Source: Nocardioides limicola (GTDB lineage: Bacteria; Actinomycetota; Actinomycetes; Propionibacteriales; Nocardioidaceae). Taken from it: a stretch of DNA of 64,000 bases. Positions within the stretch are counted from its first letter, which is position 1, and every line of letters starts with the position of its first letter. The position numbers and the translations under genes are program-made. Under the pieces are notes generated by a model. That model was not told the DNA's origin. It did not search any database and was given only the letters and a program-made list of their open reading frames with translations. This document shows, piece by piece, positions 8,583 to 18,086 of this stretch. The stretch lies in assembly GCF_016827675.1 (NCBI RefSeq), contig NZ_JAERJA010000001.1:124001-188000 (forward strand). Direction: 5' to 3'.

Positions 8583-11456
8583 GTGGCTAAGACCCGAGTC
8601 CACGAACTCGCTAAGGAGTTCGGTGTCGAGAGCAAATTCGTTCTCGAGAAGCTCAAGGAGATGGGTGAGTTCGTCAAGTCGGCTTCGTCGACGGTCGAAC
8701 CGCCTGTCGAGATGCGATTCAAGAAGCAGTACGGCGACGAACTGAAGGCCGCTGGCGCCGTCAAGGCGCCTGCCGATGCTGCCCCGGAGGCTGCGGCACC
8801 TGCCGCGAAGGCCCCTGCCAAGAAGGCGCCCGCCCCTGGCCCCAGGCCGGGTCCGAAGGCTGCCCCGGTGGCCGAGCCCGAGGCGCCCGCTGCCGCCGAG
8901 CCGGTGGCCGAGCCCGTCGCTCAGCCGGTGGCCGAGCCCCAGGCGCCGGCGGCGTCCGCCCCCCAGCCCCCCGCCGCTGAGGCACCCGAGGCACCCGAGG
9001 CTCCGGCCGCGGACGCTCCGGCCGCGCCGGCCGCTCGCGCCGGCACCCCGAAGCCGCCGCCGCCCAAGGCTCCGGCCCCGCGTGGGGTCGGCCGGCCTGG
9101 TACGCCGCGCCCGGGCAACAACCCGTTCGCGTCCAGCCAGGGCATGGGCCGTCGTCCGCAGCGGGAAGCCCCCGCTCCGGCTGGTGACCCGCAGCGTCCG
9201 CCTCGTCCGCCCGCAGCCCGCGAGGGTGGCGGTGCCCGTGAGGGCGGCCGTCCCGGCATGCCGCGTCCGAACCCGGCGATGATGCCCAAGTCCCCGGCCG
9301 CCTTCGGCTCCGGTCCCGGCGCTCGCGCCGGTGGTCCCGGTGGTCGTGGTGGTCCCGGTGGCCGTGGTGGCCCCGGTGGTGCGCCCGGTCGCGGTGGCCC
9401 CGGTGGCGGTCCCGGTCGCGGTGGCCCCGGCGGCGGTCCCGGTGGTGGGCCCGGTGGCGCACCCGGTCGCCCCGGTGGTTTCGCCGGTCGCCCCGGCGGT
9501 CCCGGTGGTCGTCCCGGTGGTCGTGGCCAGACCCAGGGTGCCTTCGGTCGCCCCGGCGGCCCGTCGCGTCGCGGACGCAAGTCCAAGCGGGCCCGTCGTC
9601 AGGAGTTCGAGGCCATGCAGGCCCCGACGATCGGCGGTGTGCGCGTCCGCAAGGGCGACGGCGAGATCGTGAAGTTGCCGCGTGGCGCTTCGCTGACCGA
9701 CTTCGCCGAGCGGATCAATGTCGACCCCGCCGCCCTGGTGCAGATGCTGTTCTCGCTCGGCGAGATGGTGACCGCGACCGAGTCGGTCAACGACGAGACG
9801 TTCGAGCTGCTCGGTGAGGAGCTCAACTACATCGTCCAGGTCGTCTCCCCCGAGGACGAGGACCGCGAGCTGCTGGAGTCCTTCGACCTGGAGTTCGGCT
9901 CCGACGAAGGTGTCGAGGCCGACCTTGAGGTCCGTCCGCCGGTGGTGACCGTGATGGGTCACGTCGACCACGGAAAGACCAAGCTGCTCGACGCGCTGCG
10001 CAACGCCAACGTGGTCGACAAGGAGGCCGGCGGCATCACCCAGCACATCGGTGCCTACCAGGTGGCCACCGAAGTGGACGGCGACGAGCGTCGGATCACC
10101 TTCATCGACACCCCCGGTCACGAGGCGTTCACCGCGATGCGTGCCCGTGGTGCTCAGGCCACCGACATCGCGATCCTGGTGGTCGCGGCCGACGACGGCG
10201 TGATGCCGCAGACGGTCGAGGCGCTCAACCACGCCAAGGCCGCCGGTGTGCCGATCGTGGTCGCGGTCAACAAGATCGACAAGCCCGAGGCCGACCCGAC
10301 CAAGGTCCGCGGACAGCTGACCGAGTACGGACTGGTGCCCGAGGAGTACGGCGGCGACACGATGTTCGTCGAGGTCTCCGCGCTGGCCGGGCTCAACCTC
10401 GACAAGTTGCTCGAGGCGGTCGTGCTGACCGCGGACGCGTCCCTGGACCTGCGGGCCAACCCCGACCAGGATGCTCAGGGTCTGGTCGTCGAAGCGCACC
10501 TGGACCGCGGTCGCGGCCCGGTCGCGACGGTCCTGGTCCAGCGCGGCACACTACGGGTGGGCGACTCGATCGTCGCCGGCGCCGGCTACGGCCGGGTGCG
10601 GGCGATGCTCGACGAGCACGGTGAGAACATCACCGAGGCCGACCCGTCGCGTCCCGCGATGGTGCTCGGACTCACCGCGGTGCCCGGCGCCGGTCAGACG
10701 TTCATCGTGGTCGACGACGACCGGATGGCGCGTCAGATCGCCGAGAAGCGGGAGTCGCGTGAGCGGGCGGCCATGCAGGCCAAGCGTCGCGTGCGTCGTA
10801 CCCTCGAGGACTTCATGGCCTCGATGGAGAAGGGCGAGAGCCAGGAGCTCAACCTGATCCTGAAGGGCGATGTCTCCGGTTCCGTGGAGGCCCTGGAGGA
10901 TTCGCTGGCCAAGATCGATGTCGGCGACGAGGTCAGCATCCGGGTCATCGACCGCGGTGTCGGTGCGATCACCGAGACCAACGTGGACCTGGCGGCCGCC
11001 TCCGACGCGATCATCATCGGCTTCAATGTCCGCCCGCAGGGCAAGGTCACCGAGATGGCCGACAAGGAAGGCGTCGAGATCCGCTACTACTCGGTCATCT
11101 ACCAGGCGATCGAGGAGATCGAGGCTGCGCTCAAGGGCATGCTCAAGCCCGAGTACGAGGAGCAGACCCTCGGCCAGGCGGAGATCCGGACCATCTTCCG
11201 GTCCTCGCGCACCGGCAACATCGCCGGCTGCATGGTCACCAGCGGTGTGCTGCGGCGCAACGCCAAGGTGCGGCTCATCCGTGACGGTGCCGTGGTCGCC
11301 GACACGCTCGACCTGGCCTCGCTGCGGCGGGAGAAGGACGACGTGTCCGAGGTCCGCGAGGGCTTCGAGTGCGGTCTTGTGCTGAAGAACTACGGTGACA
11401 TCAAGGAAGGCGATGTCGTCGAGGCCTTCGAGATGCGCGAGATCCCGCGCGGCTGA
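8583..11456 (+). CDS. infB: translation initiation factor IF-2
   Basis: GTPase that brings fMet-tRNA to the 30S subunit and promotes subunit joining. 957 residues: IF2-N module at 1-55 ([17 protein letters not shown]), a long Ala/Pro-rich then Gly/Pro/Arg-rich linker (about 60-340, with glycine-dominated repeats near 250-320), and a second IF2-N-like module near 375-425. The GTPase domain starts near 450 with [16 protein letters not shown] and NKID, followed by the C-terminal beta-barrel and fMet-tRNA-binding domains. GTG 8583 with AGGAGG at 8571-8576. The long disordered linker is usual for actinobacterial IF2. Confidence 0.97.
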   Translation: MAKTRVHELAKEFGVESKFVLEKLKEMGEFVKSASSTVEPPVEMRFKKQYGDELKAAGAVKAPADAAPEAAAPAAKAPAKKAPAPGPRPGPKAAPVAEPEAPAAAEPVAEPVAQPVAEPQAPAASAPQPPAAEAPEAPEAPAADAPAAPAARAGTPKPPPPKAPAPRGVGRPGTPRPGNNPFASSQGMGRRPQREAPAPAGDPQRPPRPPAAREGGGAREGGRPGMPRPNPAMMPKSPAAFGSGPGARAGGPGGRGGPGGRGGPGGAPGRGGPGGGPGRGGPGGGPGGGPGGAPGRPGGFAGRPGGPGGRPGGRGQTQGAFGRPGGPSRRGRKSKRARRQEFEAMQAPTIGGVRVRKGDGEIVKLPRGASLTDFAERINVDPAALVQMLFSLGEMVTATESVNDETFELLGEELNYIVQVVSPEDEDRELLESFDLEFGSDEGVEADLEVRPPVVTVMGHVDHGKTKLLDALRNANVVDKEAGGITQHIGAYQVATEVDGDERRITFIDTPGHEAFTAMRARGAQATDIAILVVAADDGVMPQTVEALNHAKAAGVPIVVAVNKIDKPEADPTKVRGQLTEYGLVPEEYGGDTMFVEVSALAGLNLDKLLEAVVLTADASLDLRANPDQDAQGLVVEAHLDRGRGPVATVLVQRGTLRVGDSIVAGAGYGRVRAMLDEHGENITEADPSRPAMVLGLTAVPGAGQTFIVVDDDRMARQIAEKRESRERAAMQAKRRVRRTLEDFMASMEKGESQELNLILKGDVSGSVEALEDSLAKIDVGDEVSIRVIDRGVGAITETNVDLAAASDAIIIGFNVRPQGKVTEMADKEGVEIRYYSVIYQAIEEIEAALKGMLKPEYEEQTLGQAEIRTIFRSSRTGNIAGCMVTSGVLRRNAKVRLIRDGAVVADTLDLASLRREKDDVSEVREGFECGLVLKNYGDIKEGDVVEAFEMREIPRG

Positions 11457-11482
11457 CCAGGCGGGACGAAAGGGCAGAAGCG

Positions 11483-11944
11483 ATGGGCAACCCACGCGTG
11501 GCCAGGATCGCTGACCGGATTCAGGTGATCGTGGCGGAGATGCTGGAGCGGAGGATCAAGGATCCCCGCCTCGGCTTCGTCACGATCACCGACGTCCGGG
11601 TCACCGGCGACAGTCAGCAGGCCACGATCTTCTACACCGTGCTGGGGGAGGCTGACTCCCTGGAGAGCACGGCGGCGGCACTGGAGTCGGCCAAGGGCCT
11701 GCTCCGGTCCGAGGTCGGCAAGCAGTTGGGCATGCGGCACGTGCCGTCACTGACCTTCATCCCGGACGCACTCCCGGAGAACGCCCGGCACCTCGACGAG
11801 GTGCTGGCCCGGGCCAAGGCGTTGGATGAGGCAGTGGCGGCCGCCCGCGGCAACGCGTACGCCGGCGAGCCCGACCCGTACAAGAAGCCCCGCGAGGACG
11901 GCGACCAGGACGGCGACGAGGACGAGGTCGAGGACGGCGAGTGA
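11483..11944 (+). CDS. rbfA: 30S ribosome-binding factor RbfA
   Basis: Cold-shock ribosome maturation factor binding the 30S neck/helix 1 region. 153 residues: KH-like core with [34 protein letters not shown] split over residues 5-37 and [11 protein letters not shown] near 92-102. It then has an acidic, probably disordered tail ([15 protein letters not shown]). Begins 26 nt after infB and overlaps the truB GTG by GTGA, so infB-rbfA-truB are read together. Confidence 0.95.
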   Translation: MGNPRVARIADRIQVIVAEMLERRIKDPRLGFVTITDVRVTGDSQQATIFYTVLGEADSLESTAAALESAKGLLRSEVGKQLGMRHVPSLTFIPDALPENARHLDEVLARAKALDEAVAAARGNAYAGEPDPYKKPREDGDQDGDEDEVEDGE

Positions 11945-12852
11945 TCGTCGGCTCCGGTCTGGTGATCGTCGACAAGCCTGCCGGGCTCACCTCTCACCAG
12001 GTGGTGTCCAGGGTCCGTCGGCTGGCCGGCACCCGCAAGGTCGGCCACGCCGGCACCCTGGACCCGATGGCGACCGGGGTGCTGGTGGTCGGCGTGAACC
12101 GTGCGACCCGGTTGCTGGGTCACCTGATGCTCACCGAGAAGCGGTACGACGCGACGGTCCGGCTCGGCGTGGCCACCTCCACCGACGACGCCGAGGGTGA
12201 GGTCACCGCGGTCGCTGCGACCGACGAGGTGACCGAGGCCGCGGTCCGGGCCGCGCTGGCGGCCCAGGTCGGCGAGATCGACCAGGTGCCGTCGACGGTG
12301 TCGGCGATCAAGGTGGACGGTCAGCGCGCCTACGCCCGGGTTCGGGCGGGGGAGCAGGTCGAGCTGGCCTCCCGTCGGGTCACCGTGCACGACCTCCAGG
12401 TCGGCGCAATACGGCGCTCGCGGGTGGCGGCCGGTGCGCTGGTCGAGCCCGGTGCGTCTGTCGAGACCCATCTCGACGTCGACATCTCGGTCCGGTGCTC
12501 CTCGGGCACCTACATCCGGGCGATCGCCCGCGACGTCGGCGCAGCCCTCGGTGTCGGCGGCCATCTCACCGCGCTCCGGCGTACCGCGGTCGGACCCTAC
12601 GACCTGACGACGGCCCACACCCTGGACGAGCTCGGCGAGGAGTTCGTGCTGCTGCCGATCGCCGACGCCGCCCGGGCTGCGTTCCCCTCCCTGGATCTGG
12701 ACGAGGCCCAGGCAGCCGACGTCCGAGTCGGCCGGAGACTGCCGATCTCCCTGGATGAGCTGACGGCGGTCTTCGCCCCGGACGGGGAGTTCCTCGCCCT
12801 CTACCGCCCCGGACCCGCCCCGGTCCGCCCCGAGGCCGTCTTCACCTCCTGA
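11941..12852 (+). CDS. truB: tRNA pseudouridine(55) synthase TruB
   Basis: Isomerises U55 in the T-loop of tRNAs. 303 residues. The catalytic aspartate is in [16 protein letters not shown] (Asp of TLDP), and the motif [10 protein letters not shown] opens the fold. Actinobacterial C-terminal extension replaces a typical PUA domain. GTG at 11941 overlaps the rbfA stop by four bases. Its TGA (12850-12852) is followed directly by the 22-bp repeat array at 12853. Confidence 0.96.
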   Translation: MIVGSGLVIVDKPAGLTSHQVVSRVRRLAGTRKVGHAGTLDPMATGVLVVGVNRATRLLGHLMLTEKRYDATVRLGVATSTDDAEGEVTAVAATDEVTEAAVRAALAAQVGEIDQVPSTVSAIKVDGQRAYARVRAGEQVELASRRVTVHDLQVGAIRRSRVAAGALVEPGASVETHLDVDISVRCSSGTYIRAIARDVGAALGVGGHLTALRRTAVGPYDLTTAHTLDELGEEFVLLPIADAARAAFPSLDLDEAQAADVRVGRRLPISLDELTAVFAPDGEFLALYRPGPAPVRPEAVFTS

Positions 12853-12902
12853 CCCGCCGAAGTGGGGTTTGTGGCCCGCCGAGGTGGGGTTTGTGGCCGG
12901 CG
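12853..12902 (+). repeat. 22-bp tandem array A (type 1), behind truB
   Basis: Begins right after the truB stop with CCCGCC (end of a unit), then two 22-bp units at 12859-12880 and 12881-12902. Units read GAGGTG (first copy GAAGTG), a GGGTTTG core, then TGGCC and a GC-rich end. The first-unit variant GAAGTG recurs at the start of the array at 50250, which argues that arrays were copied as blocks. It lies between truB and ribF on the same strand and ends 34 bp before the ribF -10 box. Confidence 0.8.
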
Positions 12903-12936
12903 CCGGACTCATTACCCATGCCGCGGCTCAGCCCGG

Positions 12937-12942
12937 TACCCT
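12937..12942 (+). promoter_or_regulatory. -10 box of ribF, leaderless
   Basis: TACCCT ends 7 nt before the GTG at 12950. Fits TANNNT, and no Shine-Dalgarno is present. Confidence 0.5.
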
Positions 12943-12949
12943 GCCGCAC

Positions 12950-13888
12950 GTGGAGATCTGGCGTTCGCTGGCCGAGGTGCCGGACGGTCTGGGCCGTACG
13001 GCGGTCACCATCGGCAACTTCGACGGCGTCCATCTGGGCCACCAGCACGTGGTCCGGCGGGCCCGGGAGGTCGCTGACGCCTGCGGACTGCTGACGCTGG
13101 TGGCGGTCACCTTCGATCCGCACCCGATCGCGGTGCTGCGCCCCGAGCACGCGCCGATGACGTTGACGCCGATCGATCAGCGGGCCGAGTTGCTGGCCGC
13201 GGCCGGCGCCGGCGCGATGCTGGTGGTGCCGTTCGACCGGGACGTGGCGAACTGGACGCCCACCGAGTTCTGCGACCGGGTCCTGGTCGCCGGGCTGGGC
13301 GCCCAGGCGGTGGTCGTCGGCGCGAACTTCCGCTTCGGTCACAAGGCCGCCGGCGACGTGTTCGCGCTCCGGGAGCTGGGGGCCACTCGCGGCTTCACCG
13401 CCGAGGGGATCGCCCTGGACGGCGGCCCGCAGGTGTGGTCGTCCACCTACGTGCGCACCTGCCTGGCGGCCGGTGACGTGGAGGGGGCGGCCGAGGCGCT
13501 CGGCCGGGCCTACTCGGTGACCGGGACAGTGGTCCGCGGCGACCAGCGCGGCCGCGACCTCGGCTTCCCGACCGCCAACGTGCCCACCGCCGCCGACACG
13601 GCCACCCCCGCCGACGGTGTGTACGCCGGGTGGTTGCGGCGCGCCGACACCGGCGAGTCGTTCCCGGCAGCCATCTCGGTGGGCACCAACCCCACCTTCG
13701 ACGGGGTCCGTGGCCGCCGGGTCGAGGCGTATGTCCTCGACCGCGACGACCTGGACCTCTACGACGTACGGGTGGAGATCAGCTTCACGGCCCGGCTGCG
13801 GGGGATGCTTCGGTTCGACTCGGTGGACGCGCTGGTGGAGACCATGCACGACGACGTGCGCCGCACCCGGGAGATCCTCGGCGCCTGA
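12950..13888 (+). CDS. ribF: bifunctional riboflavin kinase / FAD synthetase
   Basis: Converts riboflavin to FMN and FMN to FAD. 312 residues. The N-terminal adenylyltransferase half has TIGNFDGVHLGHQHVV and TFDPHPIAVL. The C-terminal kinase half has GDQRGRDLGFPTANV, DGVYAGWL and AISVGTNPTFDG. Starts upstream of GTG 12950 would read through repeat array A, so 12950 is preferred; it also sits 7 nt behind a -10 box. Ends convergently with ptsH. Confidence 0.94.
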   Translation: MEIWRSLAEVPDGLGRTAVTIGNFDGVHLGHQHVVRRAREVADACGLLTLVAVTFDPHPIAVLRPEHAPMTLTPIDQRAELLAAAGAGAMLVVPFDRDVANWTPTEFCDRVLVAGLGAQAVVVGANFRFGHKAAGDVFALRELGATRGFTAEGIALDGGPQVWSSTYVRTCLAAGDVEGAAEALGRAYSVTGTVVRGDQRGRDLGFPTANVPTAADTATPADGVYAGWLRRADTGESFPAAISVGTNPTFDGVRGRRVEAYVLDRDDLDLYDVRVEISFTARLRGMLRFDSVDALVETMHDDVRRTREILGA

Positions 13889-13912
13889 GCAGCCCGCGCC
13901 CGAGAAGGCGGT

Positions 13913-13938
13913 GCCTGATCAGGCGCACGCGATCAGGC
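13913..13938. terminator. hairpin between ribF and ptsH
   Basis: Perfect 8-bp stem GCCTGATC (13913-13920) / GATCAGGC (13931-13938) with a 10-nt loop, spanning the ptsH stop. It lies between convergent genes, so it may stop transcription from both sides. No T-tract. Confidence 0.4.
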
Positions 13939-14190
13939 GTCCAGGTCCTGCTCAACGAGGGCCGCGATGGCGGCCACCGCTGCCTCGTCCTCGCCGGTGA
14001 CCTCGACCTGGACGCCGTTGCCGGCGCCCAGGGTCATGATCATCAGCGACGAGCTGGCGTCCACCGGTGGCTGGCCGGGCAGCCCGATGGTGACGGTGGA
14101 GCCGAGCCCCTGGGCGGCCTCGGCGATGATGCCGGCGGGGCGGGCGTGCAGGCCGACGGCGGAGCCGACGACGACGGTCTGAGTGGGCAT
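13933..14190 (-). CDS. ptsH: PTS phosphocarrier protein HPr
   Basis: Passes phosphate from Enzyme I to sugar-specific EIIA. 85 residues; active-site histidine in VGLHARPAG, and a serine-rich stretch ASSSLMIM at the position of the regulatory Ser46 region. Last gene of the minus-strand deoR-fruK-fruA-ptsH run, 34 nt after fruA. Enzyme I is encoded divergently at 18087, so all general and fructose-specific PTS parts are in one locus. Confidence 0.95.
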   Translation of the reverse strand: MPTQTVVVGSAVGLHARPAGIIAEAAQGLGSTVTIGLPGQPPVDASSSLMIMTLGAGNGVQVEVTGEDEAAVAAIAALVEQDLDA

Positions 14191-14224
14191 GGGTGCTCCT
14201 GGTTCTCGGTCGGGGAGGGGCGGG

Positions 14225-16267
14225 TCAGACGGTAACCGGCTCGGGGGCCGGGCCGACGCTCTTCAGGGCGACCACCAGCGCGGTGGAGACGAGTACGCCG
14301 GCCAGCAGGCTGATCAGGAAGCCGGCGATGTTGCCGACCGCGAACAGCACGAAGATGCCGCCGTGCGGCGCCCTGAGGGTCACGTCGAGGGCCTGGGCGA
14401 GACCGCCGGTGACGGCACTGCCGACCATGATCGAGGGGATCACCCGGATCGGGTCTGCGGCGGCGAACGGGATCGCTCCCTCGGTGATGAAGGAGGCGCC
14501 CATGAACCAGGCCGCCTTGCCGTTCTCGCGCTCGGGGGCGCTGAACAGCTTGGGCCGGACCACGGTGGCCAGGGCCAGCGCCAGCGGCGGCACCATCCCG
14601 GCGAGCATCACGGCGGCCATGATCTTCAGCTCGGGTGCGGCGCCGGTGGCCGTGGCTGCGGCGCCGAGGCCGGCGGTCGCGAACCCGTAGGCCACCTTGT
14701 TCAGCGGGCCGCCCATGTCGAAGGCCATCATCAGGCCGAGCACCGCGCCGAGCAGGATCGCGTACTGGCCACTCATGTCGTTCAGACCGTTGTTGAGTGC
14801 GGTCATCAGCGCGGACAGCGGCTTGCCGAGCACCACCAGCATCGCGAACCCGGAGAGCAGGGTGGCGCCCAGCGGGATCACCAGCACCGGCATCAGGCCG
14901 CGCGCCCAGGTCGGCACGCTCCAACTGGCGATCCAGTGCGCGGCGAGTCCGGCGAGTACGCCGCCGATGATGCCGCCGAGGAAGCCGGAGTTGATGATGC
15001 CGGCGACGGCCCCCATCACGAAGCCGGGGGCGATGCCGGGACGGTCCGCGATCGCGTAGGCGATGTAGCCGGCCAGGGCCGGCACCAGGAACCCGAAGGC
15101 CGCGGCGCCGAGTGCGAACATCAGCGCACCCAGGTAGGTGAGCAGCGGGCCGCGGACGAGTTCGACGTCTTCCATCACGTACGCCGATGGGTCCGGGAGG
15201 TTCAGCAGCGTCGAGTTGGTGAGGATGTGGTGGGCGGTGTTGACCGCGTCGCCACCGAAGGTGGAACCGATCGCGATCTGGTAGCCGCCGAGCAGGAAGC
15301 CGAGCGCGATCAGCAGGCCGCCGGCCGCGACGAACGGGATCATGTAGGAGACGCCGGTCATCAGCACCCGGCGGACCCGGGCGCCCCACGACTCGGCGCT
15401 GCCCTGGGGGTGCGCGGCGTCGACGGCGGTGCCTTCGACTCGCGGTGCGTTCGGGTCGTCGGCGTAGCGCAGCGCCTCGGCGATCATCGCGTCGGCGTCG
15501 TCGATCGGGCGCTTCACGCCGGAGCTGACCAGCGGCTTGCCGGCGAAGCGGTGCCGGTCCCGGACGCCGACGTCGACGGCGAAGATCACTGCGTCGGCGG
15601 CGGCCACGGTGGCGGCGGGTAGGTGCTTGGCACCGGCAGAGCCCTGGGTCTCCACGGTGATCTCGACGCCGGCCCGGGCTGCGGCGGCCTCGAGTGCCTC
15701 GGCGGCCATGTAGGTGTGCGCGATCCCGGTCGGGCAGGCGGTGATGGCCACCAGTCGACGCGGCGCCGGAGCGGACGCGGCCGGAGCCGCAGCCGGAGCC
15801 GCAGCGGGGGCGGCAGCGGGCGACAACGCCGCCGAGATCAGCTCGACCACCTCGGCCCCCGACCCGGCAGCGCGCAGGCCGTCGGTGAAGCCGGGCCGGA
15901 CCAGGGCCCGGGCCAGCGAGGCGAGGATGGTCAGGTGGTCGGCATCGCCGGTGGCCGGCGCGACGATCGCGAAGATCAGGTCGGCCGGACCGTCCTTGGC
16001 GCCGAAGTCGACGGCGGTGGCGAGACGGGCCACCGCCAGCGTGGGCCGGTCGACTCCGGTGCTGCGGCAGTGCGGGATCGCCAGGCCGCCGGGCTGACCG
16101 GTGGCCGCGGTGGACTCCCGGGCCAGCATGTCGGCGGCGATCTGATCGGGGTCGGCCGAGCGGCCGGCGCCTGCGATCAGCGTGGCCAGCGAGGTGATCA
16201 CCTCCTCCTTGCTCGCGCCGAGGTCGACGTCGAGGCGGACGAGGTCGGGGGTGATGAGGTCGTTCAT
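14225..16267 (-). CDS. fruA: PTS fructose transporter EIIABC
   Basis: Takes up fructose with phosphorylation to fructose-1-phosphate at the membrane. 680 residues in the order IIA (about 1-150, active His in GLAIPHC), an Ala/Pro linker near 155-175 with PAAAP-type repeats, IIB (about 175-275, active Cys in ITACPTGIAHTYMAAEAL), then a IIC membrane domain with about ten hydrophobic segments (VSYMIPFVAAGGLLIALGF onward). ATG at 16267 has a GGAG just upstream. fruK ends 5 nt before, so the two are co-transcribed. Confidence 0.95.
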   Translation of the reverse strand: MNDLITPDLVRLDVDLGASKEEVITSLATLIAGAGRSADPDQIAADMLARESTAATGQPGGLAIPHCRSTGVDRPTLAVARLATAVDFGAKDGPADLIFAIVAPATGDADHLTILASLARALVRPGFTDGLRAAGSGAEVVELISAALSPAAAPAAAPAAAPAASAPAPRRLVAITACPTGIAHTYMAAEALEAAAARAGVEITVETQGSAGAKHLPAATVAAADAVIFAVDVGVRDRHRFAGKPLVSSGVKRPIDDADAMIAEALRYADDPNAPRVEGTAVDAAHPQGSAESWGARVRRVLMTGVSYMIPFVAAGGLLIALGFLLGGYQIAIGSTFGGDAVNTAHHILTNSTLLNLPDPSAYVMEDVELVRGPLLTYLGALMFALGAAAFGFLVPALAGYIAYAIADRPGIAPGFVMGAVAGIINSGFLGGIIGGVLAGLAAHWIASWSVPTWARGLMPVLVIPLGATLLSGFAMLVVLGKPLSALMTALNNGLNDMSGQYAILLGAVLGLMMAFDMGGPLNKVAYGFATAGLGAAATATGAAPELKIMAAVMLAGMVPPLALALATVVRPKLFSAPERENGKAAWFMGASFITEGAIPFAAADPIRVIPSIMVGSAVTGGLAQALDVTLRAPHGGIFVLFAVGNIAGFLISLLAGVLVSTALVVALKSVGPAPEPVTV

Positions 16268-16272
16268 TCCGG

Positions 16273-17223
16273 TCACGCTCCTTGCAGGGGGTTCAGTCGA
16301 CGCGGGCTGACGAGGCTCGGGTCGACCTGGTGGGGGTGGGGGATGGCGGTGCCGGGGAGGGCGGCCGCTGCGGAGCCGTAGCTGACGGCCAGGGCGAGGC
16401 GGGAGGGGGCGTCGAGCCCCTGGAGGTGGCCGAGGAGGTGGCCGAAGAGGCTGGAGTCGCCGGCACCGACGGTGCTCTGCACCCGGATCGGCGGTGCGGC
16501 GGCGTGCCAGGCGCCGTCCCCGGTGACCAGCACCGCACCGGCGCCGCCGAGGGTGACCAGCACCTCGTCGACCCCGGCCGCGACGAGGTCGGCGGCGGCG
16601 GCTGCGGCGCTGGCCGGGTCGCTGAGGGTGGCGGGGTCGGCCCCGGTGATCTGGGCGAGCTCCTCGTGGTTGGGCTTGAGCAGGGCGGGGGAGGCGCCGG
16701 TGTGCACCAGGGCTACCAGTGCGTCGCCGTGGGTGTCGACGGCCACCCGGGCGCTGGTGGCCCGCAAGGCGGAGACCAGTTCGGCGTACCACTCGGCCGG
16801 TGCGCCGGGGGGCAGTGAGCCGGCCAGCACCACCCAGGCTGCCGCGGCAGCCTCCTCGGTGACCGCGATCGCGAGCCGTTCCAGATCGGCGGCGGTGACC
16901 CGGTTGCCGGGGCTGTTGATCTTGGTGGTGGTGCCGTCCGGTTCGGTGAGGGTGACGTTGACGCGCAGCGGCCCGGATGGGCGCTCGGGGCGGCAGCGGA
17001 CCCCGGCGGTGGCCAACTCGGCCACATACGCGTCCTCGGGGGCGACCGGCAGCACCGCTACCGTGGCGATCCCGGCAGCCACTGCTGCCCGGGAGATGTT
17101 GACGCCCTTGCCGCCGGGCTCGCGGTGGGTGTCGGTGGAGCGGAGCACCTCGCCGCGGGCGAGCGGCCCGGCCAGCGCGATGGTCTCGTCGATGCTGGGG
17201 TTGGCGGTCAGGGTCACGATCAT
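16273..17223 (-). CDS. fruK: 1-phosphofructokinase
   Basis: Phosphorylates fructose-1-phosphate to fructose-1,6-bisphosphate, linking FruA to glycolysis. 316 residues, PfkB/ribokinase fold. N-terminal MIVTLTANPSIDETI and the substrate motif GGKGVNISRA; C-terminal TVGAGDSSLFGHLLG with the catalytic Asp in GAGD. ATG 17223 overlaps the regulator stop by ATGA, so I rejected the longer frame that starts at 17259 inside the regulator gene. Confidence 0.95.
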   Translation of the reverse strand: MIVTLTANPSIDETIALAGPLARGEVLRSTDTHREPGGKGVNISRAAVAAGIATVAVLPVAPEDAYVAELATAGVRCRPERPSGPLRVNVTLTEPDGTTTKINSPGNRVTAADLERLAIAVTEEAAAAAWVVLAGSLPPGAPAEWYAELVSALRATSARVAVDTHGDALVALVHTGASPALLKPNHEELAQITGADPATLSDPASAAAAAADLVAAGVDEVLVTLGGAGAVLVTGDGAWHAAAPPIRVQSTVGAGDSSLFGHLLGHLQGLDAPSRLALAVSYGSAAAALPGTAIPHPHQVDPSLVSPRRLNPLQGA

Positions 17224-17987
17224 CGGATCACCACCGAGATCTCGGCGTCGGTCAGCCACTGGCGCTGGGTGGCGGTGAGGCCGTCGTCGGTGACCAGAAC
17301 GTCGATCTGGTCCAGGCCGGCGAACCTGACAGTGGCTTCGACGTCGAGCTTGGAGGAGTCCGCGACGACCACCACCCGGTCAGCGGCCCCGACCAGGGCC
17401 CGCTTCACCGCGGCCTCGTCGCGGTCCGGGGTGGAGAGCCCGTGGCTGCGGGAGAGGCCGTTGGTGCCGATCACCGCGACGTCCACGCGCAGGTCGCCGA
17501 GGGCGGTCACGGTGTCCACGCCCACGGCGGCCTGGGTGGTGGTCCGGACCCGGCCGGGCAGCAGGTGCAGGTCGATGGCCGGGTTGGTGGTCAGGATCGC
17601 GGCGATCGGCACCGCGTGGGTGATCACGGTCCGGGGCTGGTCGACGGGCAGCAGCCGGGCCAGCCGTGCGGTGGTGGTGCCCGCGTCCAGGAGGAGGGTG
17701 CCGCCGGCCGGTGGCAGCATGGCCAGCGCGGCCCGGGCGATGGCGTCCTTCTGCTCGGGGTGGGCGACGTCGCGGTCATCGACCTGGGTCTCGACCGCGC
17801 TCAGCGCCGAGGCCGGCACCACGCCGCCGTGCACCCGTCGGACCACGCCGAGCTGCTCCAGCGCGTTCAGGTCGCGGCGGACGGTCTCGGTGGTCACCTC
17901 GAACTGCGCCGCGAGGTCGGCCACGGACACCCGGCCGCGCTGGGCGGCGAGGTGGGCAATGGCCTGCTGACGCTCCTCGGGATACAT
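17220..17987 (-). CDS. DeoR/GlpR family regulator of the fructose PTS
   Basis: 255 residues: N-terminal helix-turn-helix (RQQAIAHLAAQRGRVSVADLAAQFEVTTETVRRDL, residues 6-40) and a C-terminal DeoR effector domain (GTTTARLARLL near 110; GTNGLSRSHGLSTPDRDEAAVKRAL). Such proteins usually repress fru operons and sense a sugar phosphate. First gene of the minus-strand fru run and divergent from ptsI, so it probably controls both sides. Start ATG 17987 has GAGGTGAC close upstream. Confidence 0.9.
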   Translation of the reverse strand: MYPEERQQAIAHLAAQRGRVSVADLAAQFEVTTETVRRDLNALEQLGVVRRVHGGVVPASALSAVETQVDDRDVAHPEQKDAIARAALAMLPPAGGTLLLDAGTTTARLARLLPVDQPRTVITHAVPIAAILTTNPAIDLHLLPGRVRTTTQAAVGVDTVTALGDLRVDVAVIGTNGLSRSHGLSTPDRDEAAVKRALVGAADRVVVVADSSKLDVEATVRFAGLDQIDVLVTDDGLTATQRQWLTDAEISVVIR

Positions 17988-18086
17988 GTCACCTCGTTGT
18001 GAATCTGTGGGAATGAATGTTGATATCTATGGTTTTACGCCTGAACGTGTTGACTGTCAAGGGGGTAGAGGGGGTAACTTGTGAGC
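17988..18086. promoter_or_regulatory. divergent deoR-fru / ptsI control region
   Basis: 99 bp, AT-rich for this genome. For ptsI: TTGACT at 18050-18055, then TAACTT at 18075-18080 (19-nt spacer), 6 nt before ATG 18087. The stretch near 18000-18030 holds repeated TGAAT/GAATG words of the kind DeoR proteins bind, but I cannot define exact operator halves. Confidence 0.55.

Noticed and set aside
9330..9540. Gly/Pro-rich DNA repeat within infB as a separate repeat element
   Set aside because: It is an in-frame coding repeat in the disordered IF2 linker, common in Actinobacteria.
8493..10499. Minus-strand 668-codon frame over infB
   Set aside because: Low-complexity Gly/Thr/Arg translation of the complementary strand of the IF2 linker; no family features.
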